From Bacillota bacterium (GTDB taxonomy: Bacteria; Bacillota; Clostridia; Peptostreptococcales; Anaerovoracaceae): a DNA stretch of 15,552 nucleotides. A program made the translations under genes and the position numbers. Positions 6,500-14,113 of the stretch are shown here, piece by piece. The stretch is taken from contig JAEELK010000154.1 in the NCBI GenBank assembly GCA_016282655.1, forward strand, positions 1-15,552. The letters are read 5' to 3'. The stretch's first letter is position 1. Each line of letters starts with the position of its first letter. Under the pieces are notes generated by a model. It made no database searches and had not been told where the DNA came from. It saw only the letters and a program-made list of their open reading frames with translations.

Positions 6500-8587
6500 C
6501 TAGAAGATCTCTCCGGTGGAGAAATTCAGCGTGTAGCTCTGCACCACCACGGAGTCGAAGAGGATGGTGACGGTCGCCATGCCCTCGCCGTTCAGCGTGA
6601 TGGTCTCCTTTTCGTTCTCCTTCAGACGCTGCTCCTGGTTGATCACGGTCTGCACGCCGCTGCTGTCCGAGACCACCACGGTGAGGCGGAAGACGTCGTT
6701 CTCCGCGGCGTCATAGCGGATGGTGATGGGGATGTTGATCGGGCCGACGATGTCCGGGCCGGTGCTGACGGTGACGTTGATCACCGTGCCTTCCTCGACC
6801 TCGGTCTGCGGCGCGACGCTCTGCTCCATGATCATGTTTTCCGCGTATTCGTTGCTGGAAGCGAAGGAGGAGGTGCCGAGCTCCAGTTTGAGCTCCTTCA
6901 GCGCCGCCGCGGCGTCCTCGCTGTCCTTGCCGCGCAGATCCGGCACCTGCACGGTCTTCTTTTCCTTGCCCTTGCTGATGTAGAGGGTGACCTTGCTGCC
7001 GAGCTCCGCCTCCTCGCCCGCCGCCGGGATCTGCCGGAAGACGATGTCCGCGGCGACTTCGTTGTTGTACTCCTCTATGATGTCGCCCACGGCGTAATCG
7101 TAGGTCTTCAGGAGGAAGACCGCGTTCTCCTTGTTCTTGCCCACCACGTCCGGCACGGTGTCCGGCTGGACGCCCAGGCTGAGGTTGACGTTGACGACGT
7201 AGCCTTTTTTGACGTGCATGCCCGCGGAAGGCGTCTGGGAAAGGACGCAGCCGGCCTCCACGTCCGCGCTGTTGAGCTGCTGATCGACCTTGATCTTCAG
7301 GCCCATCTCCTCCAGCGTCGCGGTCGCTTCCTCCAGCGTCTTGCCTTCCAGCGAAGGCACCTCGAACGCCTCGTTTCCGGAGCCGCCGAGCAGGTGCAGG
7401 AGCAGGATGGCCGCCAGCAGGCCGAGCAGCACGGCCGCCGCGATGACGCCCAGCTTCTTCGGATCCATCTTTTCGCGCGGCTTCGCGTGGCGCTTGCCCG
7501 TCCCTTTGCTTCCGCTCTTGGCGCCGCCCTTGGTTCCGCTCTCTTTTTCCGGCTCCTTTTTCTCCTTGTGTTCTTTTTTGTCCGTCGTCTCCGCGCTCTT
7601 CGCCTCGCCGCCGCTCGGCTGATCTTCGCCGAAGAGCTCCTTTTCCCAGTCGCTCTTTTCGGTGACCGGCTTTTTCTTATCGCCGTTGACCAGCTCCATG
7701 ATCTCCGTGAAGCCGCTCGGCGCGCCGCTGCCGGCCGCCGCCCGGTCTTTGCCGTAGGTGAGGAAATCGCTGAGCCTGGCCTTGTCCAGCGCCTCGTACA
7801 TCTCCTCCGCGGACTTATAGCGGTTGATCTGATACTTGTTCGTCGCCTTCAGGATGATCTCTTCCAGATCCTTCGGCAGGCCCGGACTGAGCTTGGAAGG
7901 CGGCGTCATCTCCTCGTTGATGTGCTTCAGCGCCACTTCCACCGGGTTCTCCCCGTCGAAGGGCACCTGGCCCGTGACCATCTCGTAGAGCACGATGCCG
8001 AGCGAATAGATGTCCGATTTCTCGTCCACGTACGCGCCCCTGGCCTGCTCGGGGGAGAAGTAGTGCACAGAACCCATGATCGTGCCGGTGCCGCCGCCCA
8101 TGATGGTGCTGCTGTTCACCGCCCGCGCGATGCCGAAGTCCGTGATCTTGGCCGTGCCGTCCTCCATCAGCAGGATGTTGTGCGGCTTCACGTCTCTGTG
8201 GATGATCTGGTTCTTGTGCGCGCTGCCCAGGGCGAGCGCCACCTGCTTCGCGATCTCCACCGCGTCGCGGGGGCGCAGCGGCCCTTCTTCGCGGATCACG
8301 TCCGAGAGCACCCTGCCCTCGATCAGCTCCATGACGATGTAGTGGATGTTGCCCTCCCTGCCGACGTCGTAGATGCTGACGATGTTGGGATGAGAAAGGC
8401 TCGCCGCGGACTGGGATTCCCTGCGGAAGCTGTCGATGAATTTGACGTCCTTCGTGTATTCCGGCTTCAGGATCTTTACGGCCACGAAGCGGTTCAGCAG
8501 CTTGTCGCGTCCTTTGTAGACGACCGCCATGCCGCCGTCGCCGATCTTTTCGAGCAGTTCGTATCTGCCGCCCAGCGTTCTGCCCAT
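6500..8587 (-). CDS. prkC: PASTA-domain Ser/Thr protein kinase (PrkC/PknB type)
   Basis: This membrane-anchored eukaryotic-type kinase senses muropeptides or lipid II through extracellular PASTA domains in Firmicutes. The 695-residue protein has a kinase domain at about 8-270: Gly loop GDGGMAVVYK (16-25), Lys38, HRDVKPHN (130-137), DFG (150-152) and an activation segment with Thr161, Thr167 and Thr169 before the SPE motif. A highly charged Lys/Glu/Gly/Ser linker (about 300-378) precedes one transmembrane helix (about 379-400). Three PASTA repeats follow (about 408-472, 475-541, 544-610), then an extra beta-rich C-terminal segment (611-695). The topology is cytoplasmic kinase, outside PASTA. 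It starts 2 nt after stp, its cognate phosphatase, with an AGAGGAGG ribosome site. Confidence 0.96.
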   Translation of the reverse strand: MGRTLGGRYELLEKIGDGGMAVVYKGRDKLLNRFVAVKILKPEYTKDVKFIDSFRRESQSAASLSHPNIVSIYDVGREGNIHYIVMELIEGRVLSDVIREEGPLRPRDAVEIAKQVALALGSAHKNQIIHRDVKPHNILLMEDGTAKITDFGIARAVNSSTIMGGGTGTIMGSVHYFSPEQARGAYVDEKSDIYSLGIVLYEMVTGQVPFDGENPVEVALKHINEEMTPPSKLSPGLPKDLEEIILKATNKYQINRYKSAEEMYEALDKARLSDFLTYGKDRAAAGSGAPSGFTEIMELVNGDKKKPVTEKSDWEKELFGEDQPSGGEAKSAETTDKKEHKEKKEPEKESGTKGGAKSGSKGTGKRHAKPREKMDPKKLGVIAAAVLLGLLAAILLLHLLGGSGNEAFEVPSLEGKTLEEATATLEEMGLKIKVDQQLNSADVEAGCVLSQTPSAGMHVKKGYVVNVNLSLGVQPDTVPDVVGKNKENAVFLLKTYDYAVGDIIEEYNNEVAADIVFRQIPAAGEEAELGSKVTLYISKGKEKKTVQVPDLRGKDSEDAAAALKELKLELGTSSFASSNEYAENMIMEQSVAPQTEVEEGTVINVTVSTGPDIVGPINIPITIRYDAAENDVFRLTVVVSDSSGVQTVINQEQRLKENEKETITLNGEGMATVTILFDSVVVQSYTLNFSTGEIF

Positions 8588-8589
8588 GC

Positions 8590-9336
8590 CTAGACCTCCT
8601 CTTCCCCGATGTCGATGCGGATGCAGACGGCGGTGATGTTGTCTCCGCCGCCGCTCGCGTTGGCTTCGCGGACCAGCAGCTCCGCCAGCGCCTGCATGTC
8701 TGTTTCGCCGCCGACGAGCGCTTCCATGCGCTCCTCCGACAGTTCGTTGTATAGCCCGTCCGTGCAGAGCAGCAGCAGGTCTCCTTCAAAGACGGAGAGC
8801 CGGAAGAAGTCCGGCTGGATCCTCTCCTCCCCGCCCAGGGCGCGCGTGATCATGTGACGCCCCGGATGATGCTCCGCTTCGGTCGCGGTGATGTTTCCTT
8901 CCTTCAGCATCTGGTTGACGAAGGTGTGGTCTTCCGTCAGCTGGTGCAGGCGGCCTTCGCGCAGGAGATAGGCGCGGCTGTCGCCCACGTTCACCACGTA
9001 GGCCTTGCCGTCCCGCAGATAGAGGAGCACCGCCGTGGTGGCCATGCCCTCCCGCCGCACGGCCTCGCCGCCGATCTGAAAGATGGCGTCGTTGGTCCGC
9101 TCCAGGCAGTCCAGGAAATAGTCCCGGATCTCGTTCTCGTCCGCGCAGTCCTCTGGCGGGAAGTGCTGTACGTGTTCTCCGATGAGGCGCACCGCGGCGC
9201 CGCTGGCGAGCTCGCCGGCGTTTTGGCCGCCCACGCCGTCCGCCACGAGAAAGATCCGCTCCTTCTTCATGATCAGAAAGGCGTCTTCGTTCCGCTCGCG
9301 GTTCTTGCCTCTGTCTGTGCAATACCCTACCTGCAA
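8590..9336 (-). CDS. stp: PP2C-family Ser/Thr phosphatase (Stp/PrpC)
   Basis: This metal-dependent phosphatase opposes PrkC. The 248-residue product carries the PP2C metal-binding and core motifs: RERNEDAF (13-20, Asp18), VADGVGG (31-37, Asp33), GMATTAV (97-103), VGDSRAYL (117-124), LTEDHT (133-138), ITRALG (163-168), CTDGL (191-195, Asp193) and GGGDNITAV (229-237, Asp232). The start codon at 9336 is TTG, supported by a GGAGG site 8 nt upstream and by the family-typical N-terminus (QVGYCTDRGK). The frame overlaps the end of rsmB by 10 nt, so translation is probably coupled. In most Firmicutes rlmN lies between rsmB and this gene; here it is absent. Confidence 0.96.
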   Translation of the reverse strand: MQVGYCTDRGKNRERNEDAFLIMKKERIFLVADGVGGQNAGELASGAAVRLIGEHVQHFPPEDCADENEIRDYFLDCLERTNDAIFQIGGEAVRREGMATTAVLLYLRDGKAYVVNVGDSRAYLLREGRLHQLTEDHTFVNQMLKEGNITATEAEHHPGRHMITRALGGEERIQPDFFRLSVFEGDLLLLCTDGLYNELSEERMEALVGGETDMQALAELLVREANASGGGDNITAVCIRIDIGEEEV

Positions 9337-10607
9337 AGCTCTTTCCTCCGCATTTTACAAATGAAAAAACCGTCCGCATCCGTCAGGTCCGGGCGCAGCG
9401 TCAGGCGCTGCAGCACTTCGAACTCGGGATGACTTTCCAAAAACGCCTCCGCGACCGCCTCGTTCTCGGCGCGGGAGATCGTACAGGTGCTGTAGAGGAG
9501 CGTCCCGCCGGGCTTCACATAGCCCGAGGCGCTCTCCAGGATGGCGGACTGCAGCGCCGGCAGTCCGGCGCATTCTTTGTCGTAGTCTTTGTATCGGAGC
9601 TCCGGACGGCCGCGCAGGACGCCGAGCCCCGAGCAGGGCACGTCCGCCAGCACGCGGTCCGCCTGTCCGAGCAGCTCCGCGTCCTCTTCCCTGGCGTCCC
9701 GGCAGCGCGTCTCCACGATGCCGATGCCCAGGCGCTCCGCCTCGCGCGCGATCAGCTTCAGCTTGTGGGCATGCAGATCGCATGCGAGGATGCGTCCGCG
9801 GTCCCCCATGCGCTCCGCAGCCGCCATGGTCTTGCCGCCGGGCGCGGCGCAGACGTCGATCAGGAAGTCTCCGGGCTGCGGATCCAGCAGTTCCACGGCC
9901 TTCTGCGAGCTCTCGCCCTGCACGGAGCAGAGGCCCTCTCGAAAGAAGCGGCTCTCCAGGATGCCGCTGCCTTTCACCCGCAGCGCCTCCGGGCAGAGCG
10001 TTCCCCGCTCCGCCGCGAAGCCCGCTTCCTCCAGCGCCTTCTGCAGCGCCGCGGCGTCGGTCTTCAGGCGGTTGGGCCGCAGGACCAGCGGCGCGCTCTC
10101 CGAAGAGGCTGCCAGCATGGCCTCGCAGATCTCCGGCCCGTATTGCTCCATCCAAAGGCGCGCGATGCTCGGATGGCAGGAATGCCGCACGGAAAGGCGT
10201 TCCGCCGGATCCGCCGGCCAGGCCGGGTCCCCGCTGCGCTGGCAGGCGCGCAGCACGGCGTTCACCAGCCCTTCCTTGCCCGGGCAGCGCTGCTTCGCGA
10301 GGCGCACGCTCTGATCCAGCGCGGCGTAGGACGGCACGCCGTCCATGAAGCGCAGCTGATAGAGCCCCATGCGGAGCAGCGCGCGCTCCGCCGGGCGCAT
10401 GCCGGCGATCGGCCGCTTCAGATGCGCGTCCAGTTCGTAGTCCAGACGCATCCGGCGGCGCAGCACGCCGTAGACCAGCTCCCGCACGAAGGGAGAGACC
10501 TCCCGCCCGCGCAGGGCCAGGTTGGAAAACTGCTGTTTCGTCTCGATCTCCGCCAGCAGGTCCAGGGCCTGCGCGCGGAGCGGGTCCGCTGCTTTCATTT
10601 CGCTCAT
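9327..10607 (-). CDS. rsmB: 16S rRNA (cytosine-967-C5)-methyltransferase RsmB
   Basis: This SAM-dependent enzyme makes m5C967 in 16S rRNA. The 426-residue product has an N-terminal NusB-like helical domain (about 1-130, with NAVLRACQRSG near 116-126), a linker, and a Rossmann methyltransferase domain. Visible there are the SAM loop DVCAAPGGKT (251-260), DVPCSGLGVLRGRPE (322-336, with Cys325) and YSTCTISRAENE (372-383, catalytic Cys375). The two-cysteine arrangement is the family signature. The ATG at 10607 follows the fmt stop by one base; an alternative ATG three codons later is possible. The last codons contain the GGAGG ribosome site and start codon of stp. Confidence 0.95.
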   Translation of the reverse strand: MSEMKAADPLRAQALDLLAEIETKQQFSNLALRGREVSPFVRELVYGVLRRRMRLDYELDAHLKRPIAGMRPAERALLRMGLYQLRFMDGVPSYAALDQSVRLAKQRCPGKEGLVNAVLRACQRSGDPAWPADPAERLSVRHSCHPSIARLWMEQYGPEICEAMLAASSESAPLVLRPNRLKTDAAALQKALEEAGFAAERGTLCPEALRVKGSGILESRFFREGLCSVQGESSQKAVELLDPQPGDFLIDVCAAPGGKTMAAAERMGDRGRILACDLHAHKLKLIAREAERLGIGIVETRCRDAREEDAELLGQADRVLADVPCSGLGVLRGRPELRYKDYDKECAGLPALQSAILESASGYVKPGGTLLYSTCTISRAENEAVAEAFLESHPEFEVLQRLTLRPDLTDADGFFICKMRRKELCR

Positions 10608-10608
10608 C

Positions 10609-11538
10609 TTATCGGAATACGGAACCGGCCGCGACCGCGTGTCCCTTCAGGAACTCGGAGACCGGCATGGCCTTCTTTCCGGGCGCCTGGATGCCGGTGA
10701 CGAGCAGGATGCCGTCCCCGGTCGCGACGCGGATGCCGGCAGGCGACGCGGCGAGCACGGTGCCGGGCGCGGCGCCGCAGCCCTCCGCAAGGACCTGCGC
10801 GGAATGGATCTTCATGGTCTCGCCCTCGTAGTCCGCAAAAGCGCCGGGCCAGGGCTGGAAGGCGCGGATCTGGCATTCGAGCGCGGCCGCGCCGCGGCTG
10901 AAGTCCAGATGCCCCTCCGCCTTTTCGATCATCGGCGCCAGGGTGACGGCGCTCTCGTCCTGCGGGACGCGGGGCGCCGTGCCGGCCTCGATGGCGGGCA
11001 GCGTTTCGATCAGGAGCGCGGCGCCCAGACGGGAGAGCTCGTCCATGAGCTCTCCCGCGGTCTTGCCCGCGGTCTCCGTCTCCGCCTTTGCGATCATGTC
11101 GCCGGCGTCCATGGCCTCCGCCATGTGCATGAGCGTGATGCCTGTGACGGGATCTCCGTTCAGGATGGCGCGCTGCACGGGCGCGGAGCCCCTGTATTTT
11201 GGGAGCAGGGAGCCGTGGATGTTGACGCAGCCGAGCCGCGGCGCCTCCAAGATCTCCTTCGGCAGGATCTTGCCGTAGGCGGCGACCACCGCCAGGTCCG
11301 GCGCGAGCGCCCGCATCCGCTCCAGCAGCTCCGGGTCTTTTTTGATCTTTTCCGGCTGAAAGACGGGAAGGCCGAGCTTCTGCGCCGCCTCCTTCACCGG
11401 AGTCGGCTGCAGCTTCTTGCCCCTGCCCTTCGGACGGTCCGGCTGCGAGACCACGAGCGCGATCTCATGCCCGGCCGCGTGCAGAGCGCGCAGGGGGGCT
11501 ACCGCGAAGTCCGGCGTTCCCATATAGACGATGCGCAT
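10609..11538 (-). CDS. fmt: Methionyl-tRNA formyltransferase
   Basis: The enzyme transfers a formyl group from 10-formyl-tetrahydrofolate to Met-tRNA(fMet) for translation initiation. The 309-residue product has MRIVYMGTPDFA at the start, SQPDRPKGRGKK (31-42), the catalytic NIHGSLLPKYRG (106-117, Asn106 and His108) and MDAGDM (143-148, Asp147), followed by the smaller C-terminal tRNA-binding domain with FQPWPGAF. The length is normal. It starts 3 nt after def with a GAGGAG ribosome site. The def-fmt pair supplies the opposing formylation and deformylation steps. Confidence 0.96.
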   Translation of the reverse strand: MRIVYMGTPDFAVAPLRALHAAGHEIALVVSQPDRPKGRGKKLQPTPVKEAAQKLGLPVFQPEKIKKDPELLERMRALAPDLAVVAAYGKILPKEILEAPRLGCVNIHGSLLPKYRGSAPVQRAILNGDPVTGITLMHMAEAMDAGDMIAKAETETAGKTAGELMDELSRLGAALLIETLPAIEAGTAPRVPQDESAVTLAPMIEKAEGHLDFSRGAAALECQIRAFQPWPGAFADYEGETMKIHSAQVLAEGCGAAPGTVLAASPAGIRVATGDGILLVTGIQAPGKKAMPVSEFLKGHAVAAGSVFR

Positions 11539-11541
11539 GCT

Positions 11542-12036
11542 CTACTCCTCTTTCTCCCCGGCTTCCTCTTCTTCGTCGCCTTCCGGCAGGGCATGGATGT
11601 TCTTCGCCTTGCTGCGGTAGAGGATGCCGTCCAGATGGTCGTATTCGTGGCAGAAGGCCTTGGCGAGGAAGTCGTTCGCCTCATAGGTGACGGGTTTTCC
11701 CCAGCGGTCCAGGCCGCTCATGACGACGTGCGTGGGGCGCTTGACCGTGCCGCAAAGGCCCGGCAGGCTCAGGCAGCCCTCCTCGCTCTCGTTTTCGCCG
11801 GACATCTCTTCGATGACCGGATTGATGAGCTCGTAGACCTGATCCTCATACTCGACCACGAAGAGGCGTCGCAGGATGCCCACCTGCGGTCCGGCCAGGC
11901 CGCAGCCGTCGTAGGCCCGCATGGTCTCTATCATATCGTCCAGGATCTCGCGGACGCGGTCGTTGACCTCCGTCACCTCCCGGGCGCGCTTGTTCAGGAT
12001 CTCGTCCCCTTCCAGGACGACCGTTCTCAGTGCCAT
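11542..12036 (-). CDS. def: Peptide deformylase
   Basis: This metalloenzyme removes the N-formyl group from nascent proteins. The 164-residue product shows motif 1 GCGLAGPQVG (44-53), motif 2 EGCLSLPG (86-93, metal ligand Cys88) and motif 3 CHEYDHLDG (129-137, His130, Glu131, His134). Motif 1 has Gly where most deformylases have Ala (GLAAPQ). The C-terminus is a short acidic tail rich in Glu. I chose the ATG at 12036, with a GAGGAG site and the typical MALRTVV start. A longer frame to 12084 adds 16 Arg-rich residues that do not look conserved. A candidate promoter lies just upstream at the priA stop. Confidence 0.95.
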   Translation of the reverse strand: MALRTVVLEGDEILNKRAREVTEVNDRVREILDDMIETMRAYDGCGLAGPQVGILRRLFVVEYEDQVYELINPVIEEMSGENESEEGCLSLPGLCGTVKRPTHVVMSGLDRWGKPVTYEANDFLAKAFCHEYDHLDGILYRSKAKNIHALPEGDEEEEAGEKEE

Positions 12037-12087
12037 ATCTCGTCTCCTCGCATGCCGCCGCGCTCCGCAGCGGCTGTAAAACAATGA

Positions 12088-12096
12088 ATTATAGCA
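12088..12096 (-). promoter_or_regulatory. Candidate extended -10 promoter for the def operon
   Basis: The minus strand reads TGCTATAAT here, an exact match to the extended -10 consensus TGnTATAAT, with the priA TAA stop embedded in it. No good -35 hexamer lies 16-18 bases upstream, which extended -10 promoters can tolerate. The start site would fall near plus 12080-12082, giving a leader of about 45 nt to the def ATG. I noticed no second TATAAT on the minus strand elsewhere in the window. If real, def through the sufB-like gene can be transcribed independently of priA. Confidence 0.5.
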
Positions 12097-14104
12097 GGCT
12101 ATAAGGATTGACTTCTATGGAAAGGAGCCAGACGCCCTCTTTCTCCGCCAGGACCTTCTCCTGCAGGCGCCGCAGCGCGCGGAAGAAGCGTTCCTCCTTT
12201 GCCGGCGGAGATTTCAGCAGGAGCTGGCAGCGGTAGCGCTCGTTCACCTTGTTGATGGGCGCCGGATGCGGCCCGAGCAGCAGCGGAGCTTCCTCCGCGC
12301 CGAGCCAGCGCAGCAGCGCCGCGCGGATCTTCGTGCCGGCCTCCATGGCCTCCGTCTCCGCTTCCGTCGCCACCACGATCTGGATCAGATCGCAGTAGGG
12401 CGGATAGCCGAGCTGCCTGCGGAGCAGTTCCTCCGTCCGGTAAAAGCGCGCCGGGTCCTGCGCCGCCGCGGCTTCCACCGCATAGTGCTCCGGCGAATAG
12501 GTCTGGATGACCACCTCGCCCGGCTCGTCGCCCCGGCCGGCCCGTCCCGCCGCCTGCGTGATCAGCTGGAAGGTCCGCTCCGGCGAGCGGAAGTCCGGGA
12601 TGTTCAGGGAGACGTCCGCGGAGATGACGCCCACCAGGCCCACGTTCGCGAAATCCAGCCCCTTCGCCACCAGCTGCGTGCCGATGAGGATCTTCGTCTG
12701 CCCCTTGCGGAAGCGCTTCAGGATGGCGTCTCCGCTGCCCTTCTTCCGGTTGCTGTCCAGGTCCAGGCGCTCGGCCGGGACCTCCGGAAAGAGCTCCCGC
12801 ACGGCCTCTTCCACCTTTTCGGTCCCGGTGCCGAAATGACGGATGTATTTGCTGCCGCAGTCCGGACAGGTCTTCGGCAGCGGAAAGCGCCTGCCGCAGT
12901 AATGGCAGACGGCGGCGTCCGCTTCTTTGTGATAGGTGAGCGCGATGCCGCAGTCCGGGCATTGCATCACGTAGCCGCAGCTGCGGCAGGAAAGGAAGGT
13001 GGAATAGCCTCTGCGGTTGAGGAAGAGGATGATCTGCTTCCCGTTCGCGAGGCAGCTCTGCATCTTCGCGTAGAGACTGCGGCTGAAGATGCTGCGGTTC
13101 CCCGCCTTGAGCTCTTCGCGCATATCGACCACCTCCACCCGGGGCAGAGGGGTCTTGTTGAAGCGCTCCGTGAGGCGCAGGAGGCGGTAGGCGCCGTCCT
13201 GCACGCGCTTCATGGCGTTCAGGGAGGGGGTGGCGCTGCCGAGGAGCAGGACCGCGCCGTACCAGGCGGCCCGGCGCTCCGCGAGCTCGGCGCTGTCGTA
13301 TTTGGGCGCCATGTCGGACTTATAGCTGCTCTCGTGCTCCTCGTCCAGGATGATGAGGCCGAGGTCCGGCAGCGGCGCGAAGAGCGCGCTGCGCGCGCCG
13401 ATGACGATCCTGGCTTCGCCGCGTCTGGCGCGCATCCATTCGTCGTAGCGCTCGCCCGCGGAGAGCTTGCTGTGCAGCACGGCGATCTCTTCCCGGCCGA
13501 AGCGCCGGAAGAAGCGCTCGACGGTCTGTCCGGTGAGGGAGATCTCCGGGACGGTCATGATGACCGTGCGGCCCTGCGCCAGGCAGGCGGCGGCGGCGCG
13601 CAGGTAGACCTCGGTCTTGCCGCTGCTGGTGACGCCGTGGAGCAGGAACTGCGCGCCCCGGCCGTCTTCGACGGCCGGCAGCAGCTCCGCCAGCACCGCT
13701 TCCTGCTGCGGCGTGAGCTGCGGTGCCGCCTCGCGCACGACCTCCTCGGCCGCGTAAGGCACGCGCTGCCTGCCCCGCTTGGAGGCGCTGCCCGCAGGCA
13801 GATAGCAGTGGAGCGCGTCGATGTATTTGCAGAAATAGCGCTCTCTGAGCCAGGCGGAGAGCTCCGACGCGTCCGGCGGCAGAACGACGTCCGGATCCGC
13901 GTCCAGGACCGCTTTCAGCCCTTTCTTCCGCTCCTCCGGGATCTCCTCCGCCACCGAGAGCACATAGGCGTCCTTCGGGCGGCTCCCCCGTCCGAAGGGC
14001 ACACGCACCTTGCTGCCCGGCACGACGTCCAGCTCTGTCCGATACGTGAAGGGATGGTCCGTCTGCGGGCTCGTGTTCTCGATGATGACGTCCGCGTACC
14101 GCAT
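12089..14104 (-). CDS. priA: Primosomal protein N' (replication restart helicase PriA)
   Basis: PriA recognises stalled forks and reloads the replicative helicase. The 671-residue product has an N-terminal 3'-end-binding domain (about 1-105), then almost directly the helicase core: LTPQQEAVL (130-138), Walker A GVTSSGKT (157-164), DEEH (254-257), GSATPS (289-294), and later IGTQLVAKGLDF (474-485) and QAAGRAGR (517-524). Eight zinc-binding cysteines lie between 373 and 416 (CRSC, CPDC, CHYC, CPDC). Only about 25 residues separate the N-terminal domain from the helicase, so the winged-helix domain seen in E. coli and B. subtilis PriA seems largely missing. The ATG at 14104, 9 nt after asnA, fits the conserved MRYADVIIE start but has only a weak Shine-Dalgarno. 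It heads the classic priA-def-fmt block. Confidence 0.95.
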   Translation of the reverse strand: MRYADVIIENTSPQTDHPFTYRTELDVVPGSKVRVPFGRGSRPKDAYVLSVAEEIPEERKKGLKAVLDADPDVVLPPDASELSAWLRERYFCKYIDALHCYLPAGSASKRGRQRVPYAAEEVVREAAPQLTPQQEAVLAELLPAVEDGRGAQFLLHGVTSSGKTEVYLRAAAACLAQGRTVIMTVPEISLTGQTVERFFRRFGREEIAVLHSKLSAGERYDEWMRARRGEARIVIGARSALFAPLPDLGLIILDEEHESSYKSDMAPKYDSAELAERRAAWYGAVLLLGSATPSLNAMKRVQDGAYRLLRLTERFNKTPLPRVEVVDMREELKAGNRSIFSRSLYAKMQSCLANGKQIILFLNRRGYSTFLSCRSCGYVMQCPDCGIALTYHKEADAAVCHYCGRRFPLPKTCPDCGSKYIRHFGTGTEKVEEAVRELFPEVPAERLDLDSNRKKGSGDAILKRFRKGQTKILIGTQLVAKGLDFANVGLVGVISADVSLNIPDFRSPERTFQLITQAAGRAGRGDEPGEVVIQTYSPEHYAVEAAAAQDPARFYRTEELLRRQLGYPPYCDLIQIVVATEAETEAMEAGTKIRAALLRWLGAEEAPLLLGPHPAPINKVNERYRCQLLLKSPPAKEERFFRALRRLQEKVLAEKEGVWLLSIEVNPYSLL

Positions 14105-14113
14105 CTGGCTTCG

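Noticed and set aside
5705..8593. Very long plus-strand reading frame (962 codons)
   Set aside because: It is antisense to rsgA and prkC. It is rich in Leu/Arg/Val/His/Asp without motifs, mirroring the codon bias of the real genes.
12040..12080. GC-rich stem near the def leader as a terminator
   Set aside because: An imperfect GCCGC/GCGGC stem exists but has no U-tract and sits within the proposed def leader.
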